Under the pieces are notes generated by a model. The model searched no databases. It saw nothing but the letters and a program-made list of their open reading frames with translations, and was not told where the DNA came from. 64,000 bases of DNA. Source: Carex sylvatica (lineage: Eukaryota; Streptophyta; Magnoliopsida; Poales; Cyperaceae). Numbering within the stretch: position 1 is the stretch's first letter; each line of letters opens with the position of its first letter. Below are positions 1 to 12,289 of the stretch, piece after piece. Location of the stretch: the NCBI GenBank assembly GCA_964058845.1, contig CAXKVR010000147.1:1-64000 (forward strand), read 5' to 3'. The translations under genes were made by a program, and so were the position numbers.

Positions 1-503
1 ACAATCTAGTGTGTAGGTTAATAATTTATAATATATATATATTTTTTAATTTCCTTTTCAATGTATACTAAACTTACTTTTACGCAATTTATTCTCGAAC
101 CTTGTAAAATTAGCACATTGATTAATTAGACATAATTGAAATTAAATTTGAATTCAAGTGCATGCAGTTCGGATATGATCCGCATAAAATCATTTTGTTA
201 ATTTACTTTTTCTAAGACTATGGAATGGAATATGAAATGATAAATTCTGATGAAACAAGATTTCTGTACGGTTTGGACATGAACCGTGTAAAATGAGAAA
301 ACAATTCACTTGTACTTTTTTTATTAAAAAAAAATGATACAAAATAACTCATCTTTTTTATATGTACAATCTTCTTTTTTTATTTACAATCCAGTTAAAT
401 TCCAACAATAGTCACTGGTCGATGCATCAATCGGTCGGGAAAAAATTGTAGTTATATAATCATCCAATCAGCTATAGCCGAGTTCCGCGGGATAATTATT
501 ATA

Positions 504-527
504 CCCCCCCCCCCCCCCCCCCCCCCC
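504..527. repeat. Poly-C run (24 C)
   Basis: Uninterrupted C homopolymer inside copy A. Copy B at 14100 has only a few pyrimidines here, so the run arose or expanded in copy A. It lies just beyond an exon-like block (576 downward on the minus strand) and breaks it. Confidence 0.9.
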
Positions 528-529
528 TC

Positions 530-3170
530 CTCTCTTATGTAAAATCCATCAGAATTTCTATCTGCATCCTGAATACCCTGAAAAATATATAAAAATAAAA
601 ATTTGCATATTTAACATCTTAAAATACACTGTTTTCTCTTACCAAATATCAGACACAATTTTATTTTCATTTGAATCAATATGCCCCCATTGGCATAATA
701 GAAAAAGCAAGCTTCTTACGATATTTTAACAAAATGATCTATTTTGTATCGTACAGATATTTTATCAGAAATAAGAAATTGAATGAAATTTAAGTAATAG
801 ATTTGTACCTCTGAATTGGCAATCGTAACATTCCGACCAATTCATGCATTTTTATCAATGACGCATTTCCTGCAATAGAGACAATTTAGGAAAATTAATT
901 GTTATAATTTGGTTTTATGAATAATATTTGTAATTAACGCGAAATAAAGGTCTTGATTTAACATATCAATCTAAATTTATATATGAAGAAATAAAAAAAA
1001 TAAGCAAAAGGCCCCAAAAAGTATATATGTATAAACAATTAAATTAATTCTCTAACAAGTAAAATCATTAATATAAACAATTGATTAAATTCTCTAATTA
1101 ACCTTATTATTATGCTCTCTCCAATTCTGACCGGAATCACTGACATACTTGACCTCTCAGTATCAGTTTCATATAAGTCGGCACTAAACATAACTGTATT
1201 CCTGCATCGATTGCACCATAAAACAAAATCTTATATAAAGCATAAACATCCAGTATCATATAGGTCATGAAGTGATAAAACAGAAAGTATGAGAATTAAT
1301 GTTCTAAAAAATAACTTTCAGCATCTAAAGTATATTTTGTCTAAATTACAAAATGTATAAATGTATACTTCATGTATTAAGATATTAATAACAATTAAAT
1401 CAATGACATACCTGCGAGGCCTCTTTTCCTAAATCACTCATACCAAATTTGAGGCGAATTGTATTCTCAATTACAAATAACAAAGCCTCATTAGTATCTA
1501 CATTACAAGAATTAAAAATGGGTTATAACATATTAAACAATTGTGCCAAGGCTGAAAATAAATATACATGCTAAGACATTAATTGATAAGTTAATTTTGG
1601 AGACTGCTATCATCAAAATGTCATTTTGGTCATAATATTTGGATTTAATTAAGGGTTTTCAAAGCGGGTGTGAAGAAAAGTATGCAGTTGATTATTATAT
1701 CCATTATGCCAATAAGAGCAATGACTTCTTATAAGCATAATAAACAGATTGAGCATTTTCAGCCAATTCAAAAAAAGGTAAGAATTACACTGCAAATGTT
1801 ATATATGAATAGGAGTTCATTTTTCATCTATTTTTCTATATGTGCAACAGTATTCGTTCATCAACAATCTTGAGTTTGTATACATCTAGAATCATTATAT
1901 AGCATCATAAGATTGTCTTTTTATTGCCTTATATAGAAATATGATTCTTTGAAAAGTTATCATTCCAAAAATTCATGTATGTCTGTGCTTTTATGATTTT
2001 CGTTAAAAAAACTCCACGAAAATCAAATGACCAAAGCAACATTCTAAGAAATTTTCCCTCTGATAATACAAATTCTTGCAAACAACGGAGGCGATATTAT
2101 GTTTGAGGACAACTAATTAAAACTAAACCTTGTATACGTATCTCAATAATAAATAAAATATCCATGTAAGATGTCTAAGTTTTCGTACAATATATTTGCG
2201 AGATGTATAATAGAAAATAATTTTTTTGACAAGGTATCAAAAACTATTACTAGTTCCATATCCTATCTTACTAATAATTTATATAATCTATTCCAGTATT
2301 GGTTTCGAATCTTTAGAATAATCTTTTGACTTTTTTACTCTGAAGGAATTTTTTGATAGTAAATTTGGAATGATGTTTGATAGGTCAATGGCTGAGGATG
2401 TCACAACTTCATATAAAATTTTATCATTCAATATAAAAGTGATGGTTTCGGCTAAGATTTTGTGTCCCCTCATGTACCTGAGGTACAATTTAAAAAGATG
2501 GACGGACTAGATTAAATCCAGCTAAGCCAAACTCAATCTGGAGCCAGTTGGGACTGTAGGGGTCTGCTTTGAGATTCGTGACACATGAAAAGAATGGTCC
2601 AGATTAGTGACTTGCACCTCAGGTACCTGGGGTGATACGGATTCTTTGGGTAATGGGAACCAGCCAAACAATTACCAGGTGCCAATAATTAAAGCTTGTA
2701 TTTTATTTTTCCTTTTCCCATTTTTTTTTACTGTTGCTATTATAAATTAACAATTAACAATTATGCAATGGTCCCTGCAACAAACAGCTTACAAGTTACA
2801 ACCCTTATATCCTATTTGCTTAAAATTTATACAAGGCACCTCAGTATTGTTTCTTTAAATCATCTCCAATTTAGATAAACTTAACCGGTTTTTTACTCAA
2901 TTGAACAAAATAAGATAAGATCAACAAACAAGGGATGAAGAAACGATTCCATTTGGTACTCATGTTCACTAAATCGTGATATATACCCAAGTTCAAATTT
3001 CAAAGAACAGCTATATATCAATAAAAAAAAGCCAATAGGAGCAACAAAATTACCTCAGAGACGGTACATCAGGTGGTCGATCTTCTCTCCTACAAGCAGC
3101 CGATCTTTTCCTGTTTCTCTCAATCTCTCTGTGTCTCTCGATCTCTACAAATGAAGTTTCTAGAGCCCCT
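530..3170 (-). pseudogene. Exon-like blocks of an unrecognised gene, copy A
   Basis: Read on the minus strand, several short open blocks are bounded by AG before and GT after: 1412-1497 (86 nt), 1103-1201 (99 nt) and 809-869 (61 nt). Another block starts at 576 after TTTTTCAG and runs into the poly-C. A CT/GA-rich untranslated-leader-like block at about 3052-3170 ends in CTGAG followed by GTAATT. The open frames translate to pieces such as NTVMFSADLYETD and MHELVGMLRLPIQ, which I do not recognise. The open frames of successive blocks do not join in phase, and substitutions against copy B look about half synonymous. This is therefore more likely a decayed gene, or non-coding exons, than a working gene. 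It may continue left of the window. Confidence 0.3.
2466..2632. mobile_element. Small inverted-repeat element (MITE-like), copy 1
   Basis: Ends are imperfect inverted repeats of about 22 bp: CCCCTCATGTACCTGAGG on the left and CCTCAGGTACCTGGGG on the right. Related copies lie at 15928-16101 and, left-truncated, at 36917-37045. Similarity to the third copy continues a few bases past the right end into GATACGGATTC, so the true boundary may lie slightly outside. Confidence 0.55.
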
Positions 3171-3539
3171 TTTTAGGTCGGATATGTGGTCTGTATATAT
3201 ATATCTTCTTTTTATGTGTTATTTGTGAGATGTTAGGTGGCATTTCAGTTACAAAGTGTTTTATGATATGTTAGATGAAATTTTAGTTACAAATATTTTT
3301 AGGTAGGCATAAGTTAGGTTGATATAAATTTTTTTTATTTTATGAAAATTTAAAATTAAGAGGATTTAAATTCAACAAAGAGAGAAAATAATAAAAATAC
3401 ATTATTTTTGTTAACAATAAATTACAGATGAAATAAGTTAAATTATGTAACTAAGTGCTTTAATTTGGACCGACTTACAGTAACATTTACATCATTTTAA
3501 GCTGATCTAAATATTTTATATTTGCCAGCTTAAATGAAA

Positions 3540-4035
3540 ATTATATTTTTATTTTTTTATTTAGTTCTTAATTAAACATAGTTCTTTTATTTTGGATGTA
3601 GGCTTGCTTCATCTTTTTTTTTTTGGACTTATATTGGAGGAATTCGAATCATCTGCATTGACGGAAAGTGAGTTAATAGATATGGACCGTCCGACTGAGC
3701 TCTGTACTAATATTAAAGGACTCCATGCATCATAGGTGTGGACCAGATTGGCTCCGATTCTGATCAGACGGTCAAGATGTAGAAGATGTGGACTCATATC
3801 ATATTGGGGGAGCACGTTTTGTGTTTTCTTTCATCATAATATTTTCAATCTGAATAACAGCGCAATGAGAAACAACCCGACTCAGCATAAAAAAGAAATG
3901 ATGCGAGGAGAAAGAAAGAGAGCAAAGAGAAGACTAGTTTGACCGTACTTAGTCTGTGTTCGGTTACTCATTTCACAAATCACAACAATAAAATCAAAAG
4001 GAGGAGCAAACCAAAGAAGAAGAAAGCGAATATAA
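3540..4035. other. Copy-A-specific insertion
   Basis: About 500 bp absent from the matching place in copy B (16975-17100). It holds a GC-richer core (3636-3830) with sequence of MITE type and a purine-rich stretch (3890-4030). No gene is recognised. Confidence 0.5.
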
Positions 4036-4608
4036 AATCACTATATAATTTCAACGAATTTTCTCACTTATTCTCATCTCCGATCACAGAGGAGTTTATG
4101 ATTGAAGAGAAAGAAAAAGGTCTTGTAAATCAATCACTCGCAAAATAAAATATATGTTATCAGATTTTAAGCACTGATGCAAGCAAATAGAAAAATAAAT
4201 TAGCAGTTGTAGATTGGCTTAAAAAAAGGTTTTTAATACATGTCTTTTAATTCTATTTAAATTCGCATCAACATGCAAATATTACTCAGAAAAATATTCT
4301 TTGTTATTTGTCTGTTAATTAATTAAAGTAACCTAACATATAATATGTTGTAGGTTTTTATCTATTATGGTACATATTTTTTATTGCTATTAATCAAAGC
4401 TCAACTGCTAAGTCATAATTGTTGGATCATAGTGTCCAACGTTGAGCATATATGTGATATAATTATGAATTGTATGTTGTCATTTATGACTATCTAATCA
4501 AGTGATCTATATCTGAAATTTTTATTCATAATAAATAGGAAGAAAAAAAAAATTAAAAATCAGAAAGATTGAACAATATTTGTAAAAATGAGAAGGCAGA
4601 TATACAGT

Positions 4609-4740
4609 ATGGCGTCCCACCCTGATGCCATATTGTATCGCAACCTGATGGACGGATTAGCATTCAGTGCTTTTAAATTTATACTTACTCATAAACTCGC
4701 TACGCGTCAGAAACACTTGCTCACTCATTTGTGACATCAT
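4609..4740 (+). pseudogene. F-box-like N-terminal fragment, copy A
   Basis: An open segment starts with ATG at 4609 (MASHPDAILYRN...) and runs 41 codons to TGA at 4732. Part of it (FKFILTHK, then an out-of-frame match to the DRNAVSLVC-type segment) resembles the start of TIR1/AFB/COI1-type F-box proteins. The same DNA phrase, better preserved, recurs at 4978-5020. A one-base deletion relative to that copy explains the early stop. The copy at 17674-17800 has the same ATG and the same stop. The resemblance is by eye and short. Confidence 0.35.
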
Positions 4741-4954
4741 TTTAGTTCATTGTTTATACTACCACTGGATCACTCAACCGTGAGCTCTCCAGACTTCCTG
4801 ACATTAAATATTAAAAAGAAACCACACTCTTTTTCGTGAATATTAGTAAGAGAAGAAAATTAAAGTGTTGTGCTGTCTGCACACTCCTTCCTTCATGCAA
4901 CCACATCATATCAAAGCCTGCACTTTCTGAAGAGATAGTGCTTTAACTCTTGCT

Positions 4955-5256
4955 CCATGAAGTTTTTCAGCCCATAAACACACCACGTGACAGAAATGCT
5001 TACTCACTCATTTGTAATTTGTTGCACCATAAGTAAGCTAAGACCCGACAACATTTGTCGATTTCGGAACCTGTACTTCGTTAAGCATCTCTCGCTGTCA
5101 TCCGCTTCCCCAATATCTAATCTCTCTCTCTCTGAAGGGTCTCTCTCGGTTCAATGATTTTAAGTAGGTACTGGCATATTGAGGAGAAGCACTTAGGAAT
5201 AAACAGTTAAAAAAATAAACCTCAAGAGGGTTATCATTTCAAACTCATATATGCAT
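4955..5256 (+). pseudogene. TIR1/COI1-type F-box/LRR gene fragment
   Basis: In one forward frame, 4977-5140 reads DRNAYSLICNLLHHK, stop, AKTRQHLSI..., then RFPNI and SLSL separated by stops. This follows the order seen at the N-terminus of plant auxin/jasmonate F-box receptors: the F-box end (DRN..SLVCK.W), a TR.H segment, then RFPN..SL.LKG. After a pyrimidine-rich, intron-like gap, 5170-5253 reads NLKRVIISNSYM, like the first receptor LRRs, with a one-base deletion relative to the copy at 40801. It breaks off where a ttccatag array begins (5258). Several stops make it a pseudogene. Family assignment rests on remembered consensus and needs a protein search. Confidence 0.45.
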
Positions 5257-5257
5257 C

Positions 5258-6470
5258 TTAACGGTTGAAGTTTCGATTCCATAAAAGAAATTGAAAAAAA
5301 AATTCATAGAAGGAATCAATTTTTTTTCCAATTCCATAGATAAAATTGAAAATAAATTCAATTCTATAGAAATAAGTAAAAAAATTAAGTTCCATAGAAA
5401 AAAATTAAAAAAAATTAAATTTCTGATTGGATTTAACAACAATTGAGTTGCAGCTTTTGTCTCAAAGAGAGAGTATTGATTAGGGATTTTTGCTATATTT
5501 GGAATATATGAGATTTAGCAAGGTTTTGCCATGGTATTTGATCTCTGACTCTAATTGTATATATTTTTTGCTTCTGAGATGCTCCTTATATACCCTCAAG
5601 GCTATGGAAACATTAGGATTTTAATCTTGTAGATTAATCTTGGACATTCATTTCATCGAACGATTGATATGCAAGAGGAGTAGGGACAACTAGCATCTTA
5701 ATAGGCCAGCTAGAAGGTTTCATACCATATTCTTTATATCAAGCATAATCCAATTAGTGTTTGGCACGTGAAACTGAGACTTGGAGCATTGGAAGAGCAT
5801 CTACAGGTTGGCACTGGCTTCCTGTCGTTTCTTCTCTAATTTTTGTCTGTTATGAGAAGGAGGGAGATCCCTTTGAACCGTATGGACAATAAGTAGTATA
5901 AATCGTGAGACTAACTAGGACCATGGTCCATGTAAGCCATGCTTAGGCAGAGGGCATAAGGCATAGAGGCGCTTTTCATTCAAATTCGATTGGATATTGG
6001 CTTGAGCTCAATGCTGATTGGTTGACGCAAAGTCGGTTGAAGTTTCGATTTCATAAAAGAAATTAAAAAGAAATTTCAATTCCATAGAAATAATAAAAAA
6101 TTATTCAATTTCATAGAAATAATAAAAAAGTTATTCAATTCCATAGAAATAATGAAAAAAAATCAATTCCATTGAAGTAATCAATTTTTTTTTTTCAATT
6201 CCATAGATCAAATTGAAAAAAAAAATCAATTTCATCTATCAAATTGAAAAAAAATTCAATTCCATAGATGGAATAAAAAAATTAATTTCATAGAAGTAAG
6301 TAAAAAAATTTAGTTCCATAGAAAAAAGCAAAAAAAATTAAATTCCATATAAAGAAGCGAAAATAAAATTGTTTAATAATCAAAATGATAACATTTCAAT
6401 CACATATTGAAACAATAAACATCATAAAGAAAAAATAATGAAAATAAAATAAATAAATGATGTAGCATAG
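5258..6470. repeat. Two ttccatag arrays with unique spacer
   Basis: Arrays at 5258-5425 and 6031-6365 repeat a motif near ATTCCATAGAAATAA separated by A-runs, with a variable period of roughly 25-35 bp. Both begin with the same phrase, GGTTGAAGTTTCGATT. The second continues into a conserved tail (6355-6465, containing TTTAATAATCAAAATGATAACA) that also follows arrays at 18511, 28085 and 40670. Between the arrays (5430-6030) I see no gene or recognisable repeat. The arrays look like subterminal repeats of one transposon family. Confidence 0.6.
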
Positions 6471-8319
6471 GATCACCATCAGTTTTAATGGCTTCTTCAT
6501 GGTATAGTGATTGATATTGAGCAAATTAGAAAATGTGAAAGATCACTTCAAGTGTAAATACTAAATATTTAAAACATCTGTTGCAACATGTAAATTGTTT
6601 CATTTGATAAACATAAAGTATTAACTATTGTTAAATTAAGAATTTATCCGTAATTAAGACCAATACTATGAATAAACATTTAAATCTGCTTTCTTTCCAA
6701 AAAAAAATTACATTCCCCAAGAAAGTATTTAACCCTATATAGAAAATTTACTTTTTAAAATAACAACGATGTTTTAACAGTTGATGTGAAATGACATACT
6801 TGATGTTATTCTCTATATATGTGTTCACGTAAAGAAAAATGTTTATGTCTGTGTTCATTATATGACAAACAATATGTGATACAAACAACAAAGTGTCCAA
6901 CATTGATTATATATGTAATATAATTATGAATTATATCCTGTCATTTATAACTGTCCAACTAAGTGATCTGTATGGATCAAGGATGTTTAACAATCTACTA
7001 GTATCGTGCCCATGCGTTTCAACGGAAACAAATTATGAAATGAAGAAGATCAAGAGTTTGATTTACAATTTGAATTTCAAATTTTGATGCGAGTAAAGAG
7101 ATTTGATTTAAAAAAAACAAATGGCTTGTAGAAATTAGACAAAATTCAAAAGGACAAAAAATATTTAATGAGAGTAAATTCGTATTAATAAATTCGTTGC
7201 TTCATTTTGTGGCACTAATTATAGTTTATGTTACTAAAATTTCTTCTCAACATAGGTTCTCCATATAATTAACAACTGAAACTGAGAATCAAACTGAACA
7301 TACTAATAAAAAAAGAACATTTTATCTTATCAAAATTAAAGAAGTAAAATTGTAAAAAGATTAATTATAGTTTTAATTGAGTAATATATTAAATTTGGAG
7401 ATATCAAATACTTTGATAAGATATTAAATCCTGATAAAATATTTTGTCAAGATATCAATATTTGATATTCTTAAAAACAAATTGATCATCCATCATGATT
7501 CTTAAATAAGGAAATAAGGAATGGAAGATAGTTGGAGAAGATAAATAAGAAAATTAATAAAAAAAAATTTCTAATTTTGTTCTCTATTCAATTTTAATTG
7601 TAACATATAGTGTGACAGTATGTGTGACGAGTATACTTCCAACTAAATTTAGACTTCTACACGTAAAAAAAAATTTAATCAAAAGAAGACAAATTATTTA
7701 ATTCGAGGGCTGATATTAAATTCAAAATTTCATATTTCAATCATAGCCGTTGACAGATCAAGACATTTACGTACATAATATAAAAATGGAGATATACGCA
7801 TTCATTAAGGTGTGGTCTATAAATGCGTAGACCTATATAGACAAAACTCAAATCGTTGATAAACTAATTATGAGATTTACAATAAAGAAGAACTACATAT
7901 ACATAGTAGGTCAGATAATTTACAGAGAGTTATGCGAGGCCTACGTGTCAAGTTGGTTGATTTTTTGAGAGTTGTGCACGCTGCCAGTTTTGTAAAAAAG
8001 AATTTAATGATAGACTCGTCTCTTTGAAACTCTGATTAATTAAGAAGCGTTGGTCAAATAAGGCAATTTGGGAAATAGTCCTGAAGATTATAATATTTTA
8101 GTTCATCGAAATGCCATTTGATATCAATATTTCTTAAACTAATTAAGTCAATCTGTCATTCTTACGTTTAAATTGTACTTTTTCTTTACTGATTGCTTAA
8201 AATCACATAAGTAGTTAATGGTAGATATATATTCTAGTATTTTACACCATTCAATGATTCAACAAAGAGCACAGAGTTCGCATTGCCTACATGCTGTATT
8301 CAGGGGCGAACTCAACATA

Positions 8320-8321
<2 letters not shown>
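6471..8321. other. AT-rich intergenic sequence
   Basis: No gene recognised. Positions 6880-6975 repeat a phrase also found at 4430-4520 and 17490-17575 in the duplicated segments, so this short repeat exists outside the duplication too. The rest is unstructured AT-rich sequence. Confidence 0.5.

Positions 8322-8351
<30 letters not shown>
8322..8351. repeat. Poly-G run (30 G)
   Basis: Uninterrupted G homopolymer set in CAGGGGCGAACTC...AGCCGTCCTCC. The phrase before it resembles the CAGGGGCGGA start common to some plant hAT elements, but no matching opposite end was found. Confidence 0.85.
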
Positions 8352-8352
<1 letters not shown>

Positions 8353-9035
8353 GCCGTCCTCCTTGAATTTTGAATTTTAGTGGTGATTTATTGATACCGA
8401 TCGACTTTGTCTCTCTGAAATTTTTTTTGCCCTCCTCTGGATATTTGATTTGTAATTTGGGTAAAATTTAGTGTTAATTAAAATCAAAATAAATTTCTTG
8501 AATTATAATTAGTAATTAAAATTATAAGTTAAAACATTAGAAATTACAAGTCAAAATATGATGTCGTCAATTGTAAAGGAAGTATGATACGGTCAAATTT
8601 TGGTTTCTTTTGGATGAAATAGATGGTGCCACTTTTTCTAGAAAAAAAAGAAATTATTATGCGCATCAATTTTCTATAAATAAATATGAAATTAATGAAG
8701 ATTAATTAGTTCTGAACATTTGTTCATCTTCTCTAGATTATAATTTTACAGGTAAATAATTATTTAAACCTTTTTTTTCTTTTAATATAAATAATTAAGG
8801 TTCAAGCGATCTCAAATATGTGGGATCGCCTTAAATATTCAGAAAAATGCTTCAATCACAATTTTGAACATACAATTTCTTATATAAAAAATATGTTCAC
8901 CTCTCCTCTTTTGTGAGGAATATTCCTCAAGATAAATGTCCACTTAATGCTTAAATGAAGATTATTAGCGCCTTTTTGAAGCTACAACTGATTTTGGACC
9001 TTTTTTTTTTTTTTTTTGCAATGAGTCGACATATA
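8352..9035. other. AT-rich intergenic sequence
   Basis: No gene or clear element seen. It ends with a T18 run at 9001-9018 near the start of a dispersed-repeat copy. Confidence 0.5.
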
Positions 9036-9870
9036 TAAAAAGTGTCATATCATCAACTTCAAAGAGAAAGTTAACCCAATAAATACAGGAACCATTCTTA
9101 AAATTTAATCCAAACCTAATTTTTTTTTTATGTGATCATTTAATTGACATGACCCGGCATCCTTTTTATGAGATTAGTTTTATAGCTCAAGTGTTTTTGT
9201 GTGATTCAACTGACACTATTCACAATTTGTAAATGATTTTCCTATTTAATTTATTTATACTCTGTTGTTTATATACATTTGCATTATTATAAATTATAAA
9301 TTACTAGGCAATGCACATTCTTTTTATATTTACTAGAAATTAGAAATTCAGTTTGAAACATTCTTGAGACATTGGAGAAAACAAAAGAAGATAGTAAATG
9401 GTTTATTTATTTATTTTGAAGTTAATTTTTACAAATAAGAAAATTAATATTTTTGGAGAGATAGTTGCTTTGCTAATTGTACTCAGATGAATCTTAGCTT
9501 CAGGAAAATTAGTGTAGACAAATAGTGTAATGCATATTGAAATTCCATTAGAAATAAGATTAATTGGTACATAAAGAGTTATAACAAACGCTATATACTT
9601 GTCCGTTTTCTCTAATTTGACCACCATTTTAGATTTTATGATAGAAGCGACAATTAAAGAAATGGAATAAGAAAACCATTTATTATTTTTGAAGCAAGAT
9701 TAAAGAAATATAATCATATGACCCACATTAATGATAATGAACATTTTATTTTTCATTGACTGACATTTTATACAAGAGGAAATTAATGATAAATGTTTGT
9801 TTTTTTATAGTAGAGAGGAAATGATGAATGTTTTTTGTAAGCAACTCTATAAAACTTCATATAAACAATG
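9036..9870 (+). repeat. Dispersed repeat X, copy 1
   Basis: Carries the anchor TTGACATGACCC..GCATCC (about 9146) followed by a conserved order of phrases: TGTGTGATTCA, ATTCACAATT, TTTGCATTA, ATTGGAGAAAACAAA and finally GTAAGCAACTCTA (9838). The same order recurs at least eight times in the window. Family unknown. Confidence 0.6.
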
Positions 9871-11869
9871 TTCAATAGTTTATTTTTGGGTGCGAGTTAA
9901 AGTTATGATAAATTAAGTTGTTTTTTTTTTCTAAATTTAAATTACGTAAGATATTATTGTTTGGTTATGAGTTAAAGTTATATATGATGAAATAAGTTGA
10001 ACCTCTTAATCTCCATATTTTTGTCTTACACATTTAAAAAATAAATGCATTAAAATTAATTTATAAATATTTTAATTTTGACCGCTTGACTTTATACTAA
10101 ATTAATTAGAAAGTTTAAAAAGTTTCACATGTAAATGCATCACTCATATTGTAACTAGATTTCAATTGTTCGGATTCGTCGTTTGAAGTCAATTCAATAG
10201 ATTCTAGTGTTGAGTTCACAAAAGAGCTTAGTGAATTAAGAACACCCTTGTTCTACTTCACTTATACACATAAAAAGTTCGCGATCGATATAACATTATG
10301 ATATCTAAAATAATTTTAACCGTACTAATTGGTTTTGAACGTAAAATTATCAATATGTGATATATAATTATTTAATGAGCTAGGCTATGATACTATTCAT
10401 AACATGAATTGGTTCGTACTATAGATTGATGTCTTTATTTTTAAAATTCAAATCAATTGATATAAACTATTTAATATAATCTTTATATAAAAATATACTT
10501 GTGGAATAAATTTTGTATTTTTTACAATTGTTTTATGTAGGTAGAAATTCGGTTGATTTAAAAAATCTATACCATTTAAAAGTAGAGTTAATTTTTTATT
10601 TATCCTTCACAACTTGTTCATTTTCTTATTTACCTTTAAACACTTTAATTTATTCTATTTCTCTCTCATTTCTTTCAACTCTTTCTTATTTACCTCTTAT
10701 ATAGTTAATTAGTCTCATGTTAATTCTAATTAAATTATGTAAAAATCTTAATTTACCTCATTCAAATAGTCTCTTTGTAATAAGTTCTATGATAAGATGT
10801 TAGAAGAGGTTAGTCAGAAAAGGGTTGGAATTATCTCACATGCCAATGCAAAATTCTCAGAAAGTTTCATACCTTCAAGAACTGTTGACAAATGAGATAT
10901 TATTTACCAAACGACTACGAGGGAACTGATCCGTAAACTAAGCACATAAAGCACAAATTATATCAGTTTTCACAATTGAATGAGCAGTAAAAGAGAAACA
11001 GAGAGAAGAAAAGCTAAAGCAATGAAATTAAGCAACTCAAATTGCAATTGCAATTAATCACTAACAACTCCAGAATTTTCGTGGGGATCGCGCTTGTACA
11101 TCAACAAGCAATTCTCTCCGAGAACCAGATAGAAGAGATGGCAGTACCACCACCCGGGTATTCGCTGTTCTCTTGCTATACTATGTTATCTCACTGTATG
11201 GATCAAGTAATTAACAAAAGATTGAGGAAAAAGTTCCGTTTTGGGAAAATATTTTCAGTATCATGAAGGGGTATTTAAATCTATGCTTAGCTCTTGCAAT
11301 TAAAATTAATATGAAACTAATTATACGAGGAGTAAATAAGGAAGAGTTGTAAGAGCAGTTAAAAGATAAATATAATAAATTAATGTGTCCAAGTAAATAA
11401 CAAAATGGACAAGTTATGAAGAGTAAATACAAAACTACTCCTTAAAATAGTGATCTCTTACCTATCTAATAAAATAACAGGGCTCTGCTATCAATACTTT
11501 GATCATCTGATTTGATCTGACGGTGGGAAATGATCTTTATCAGTCGAATCTGATTTGTTTAATTGCAGGGAATAAAGATATCCTCTACGATCACTTTTTT
11601 AGGTCATATCTTTTTCGTCTTTTATTTAGTTTCCGTTATAGAATTATTTTCAATTTGTTGACGCTTTTGTCCCTGCCGCGCTGTTTATTTTTTATTGGTT
11701 ATTGGGCCTAATTCTATTCTAACTTCTTAATTGTACGTAGCCCACGTAGGTAATTTTGGGCTGAAATTATGGGAACAATTTCCATGTTTGTTTCCATAAT
11801 GATTAATATCTTTAATTGTAATTGTAGTATTGTACATATCTGCACTATATCAGTGTCATGAGCTACGGT
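9871..11869. other. Intergenic; one possible lost exon
   Basis: Mostly AT-rich. A GC-richer island at 11084-11180 follows a purine-rich, leader-like stretch and contains an ATG at 11138 (MAVPPPGYSLFSCYTM...) that soon ends. It could be the first exon of a decayed gene, but nothing downstream supports it. Confidence 0.3.
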
Positions 11870-12263
11870 GAGCTATGGAGTAAAACGTGTTTGCACTCCG
11901 CACCATATTTTTATTTTAAAAATTCAAACAACCGATTCGAACCTTTTAACATGTTCTCCATATTGAAATGTGATTGGAAACTAAATTTTACATTTTTTTG
12001 GAATTTTTTTTACTATTTATTAAACAATTTTGAAAATTACTGTTTTGCTGTTAACAGTAAAAAACAATAAAAATTTCTGGACCATTAGATCAGCAATTTT
12101 CAAAGTGGCTTAATAAATAGTAAAACAATTTCAAAAAATGTAAAATTTGGTCTCCATGCACATTTCAATATGGAGATCATGTTGAGCGGTTCGGATCGGT
12201 CGTTTGAATTTTCAAAATAAAAATATAGTACCATGGAGCACAAACTCATTTTACTCCACGACT
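11870..12263. mobile_element. MITE with long inverted repeats (family M1)
   Basis: About 394 bp. The left half beginning GAGCTATGGAGTAAAAC and the right half ending TTTTACTCCACGACTC are inverted copies. They stay alignable for about 70 bp (through the TATTTTTATTTT and AAATTCAAAC segments) and more loosely to the centre. A half copy lies at 50938-51123 and a related element at 45485-45846. Confidence 0.7.
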
Positions 12264-12289
12264 CATTTTAGTCCAACTCCTACAAATAA

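Larger units (their letters stand above)
1..4915. repeat. Segmental duplication, copy A (left end outside window)
   Basis: This stretch matches 13654-17950 nearly end to end in the same orientation, with many substitutions and small indels. Landmarks shared by both copies include the CT-rich leader (3052-3170 here), the short inverted-repeat element at 2466-2632 and the fragment at 4609-4734. The first base of the window already lies inside the match, so copy A begins further left. Copy A has two features missing in copy B: a run of 24 C at 504-527 and about 500 bp at 3540-4035. The latter includes moderately GC-rich sequence (3636-3830) resembling a small transposon insertion. Confidence 0.85.

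Noticed and set aside
3636..3830. Small MITE in the copy-A insertion
   Set aside because: Base composition and phrases suggest one, but I could not find paired ends, so it is listed only as an insertion.
8298..8420. hAT element starting CAGGGGCGAA
   Set aside because: No opposite inverted end or 8-bp duplication was found.
11138..11266. First exon of a gene (MAVPPPGYSLF...)
   Set aside because: No continuing exon, donor site or homology; kept only as a note in the intergenic entry.
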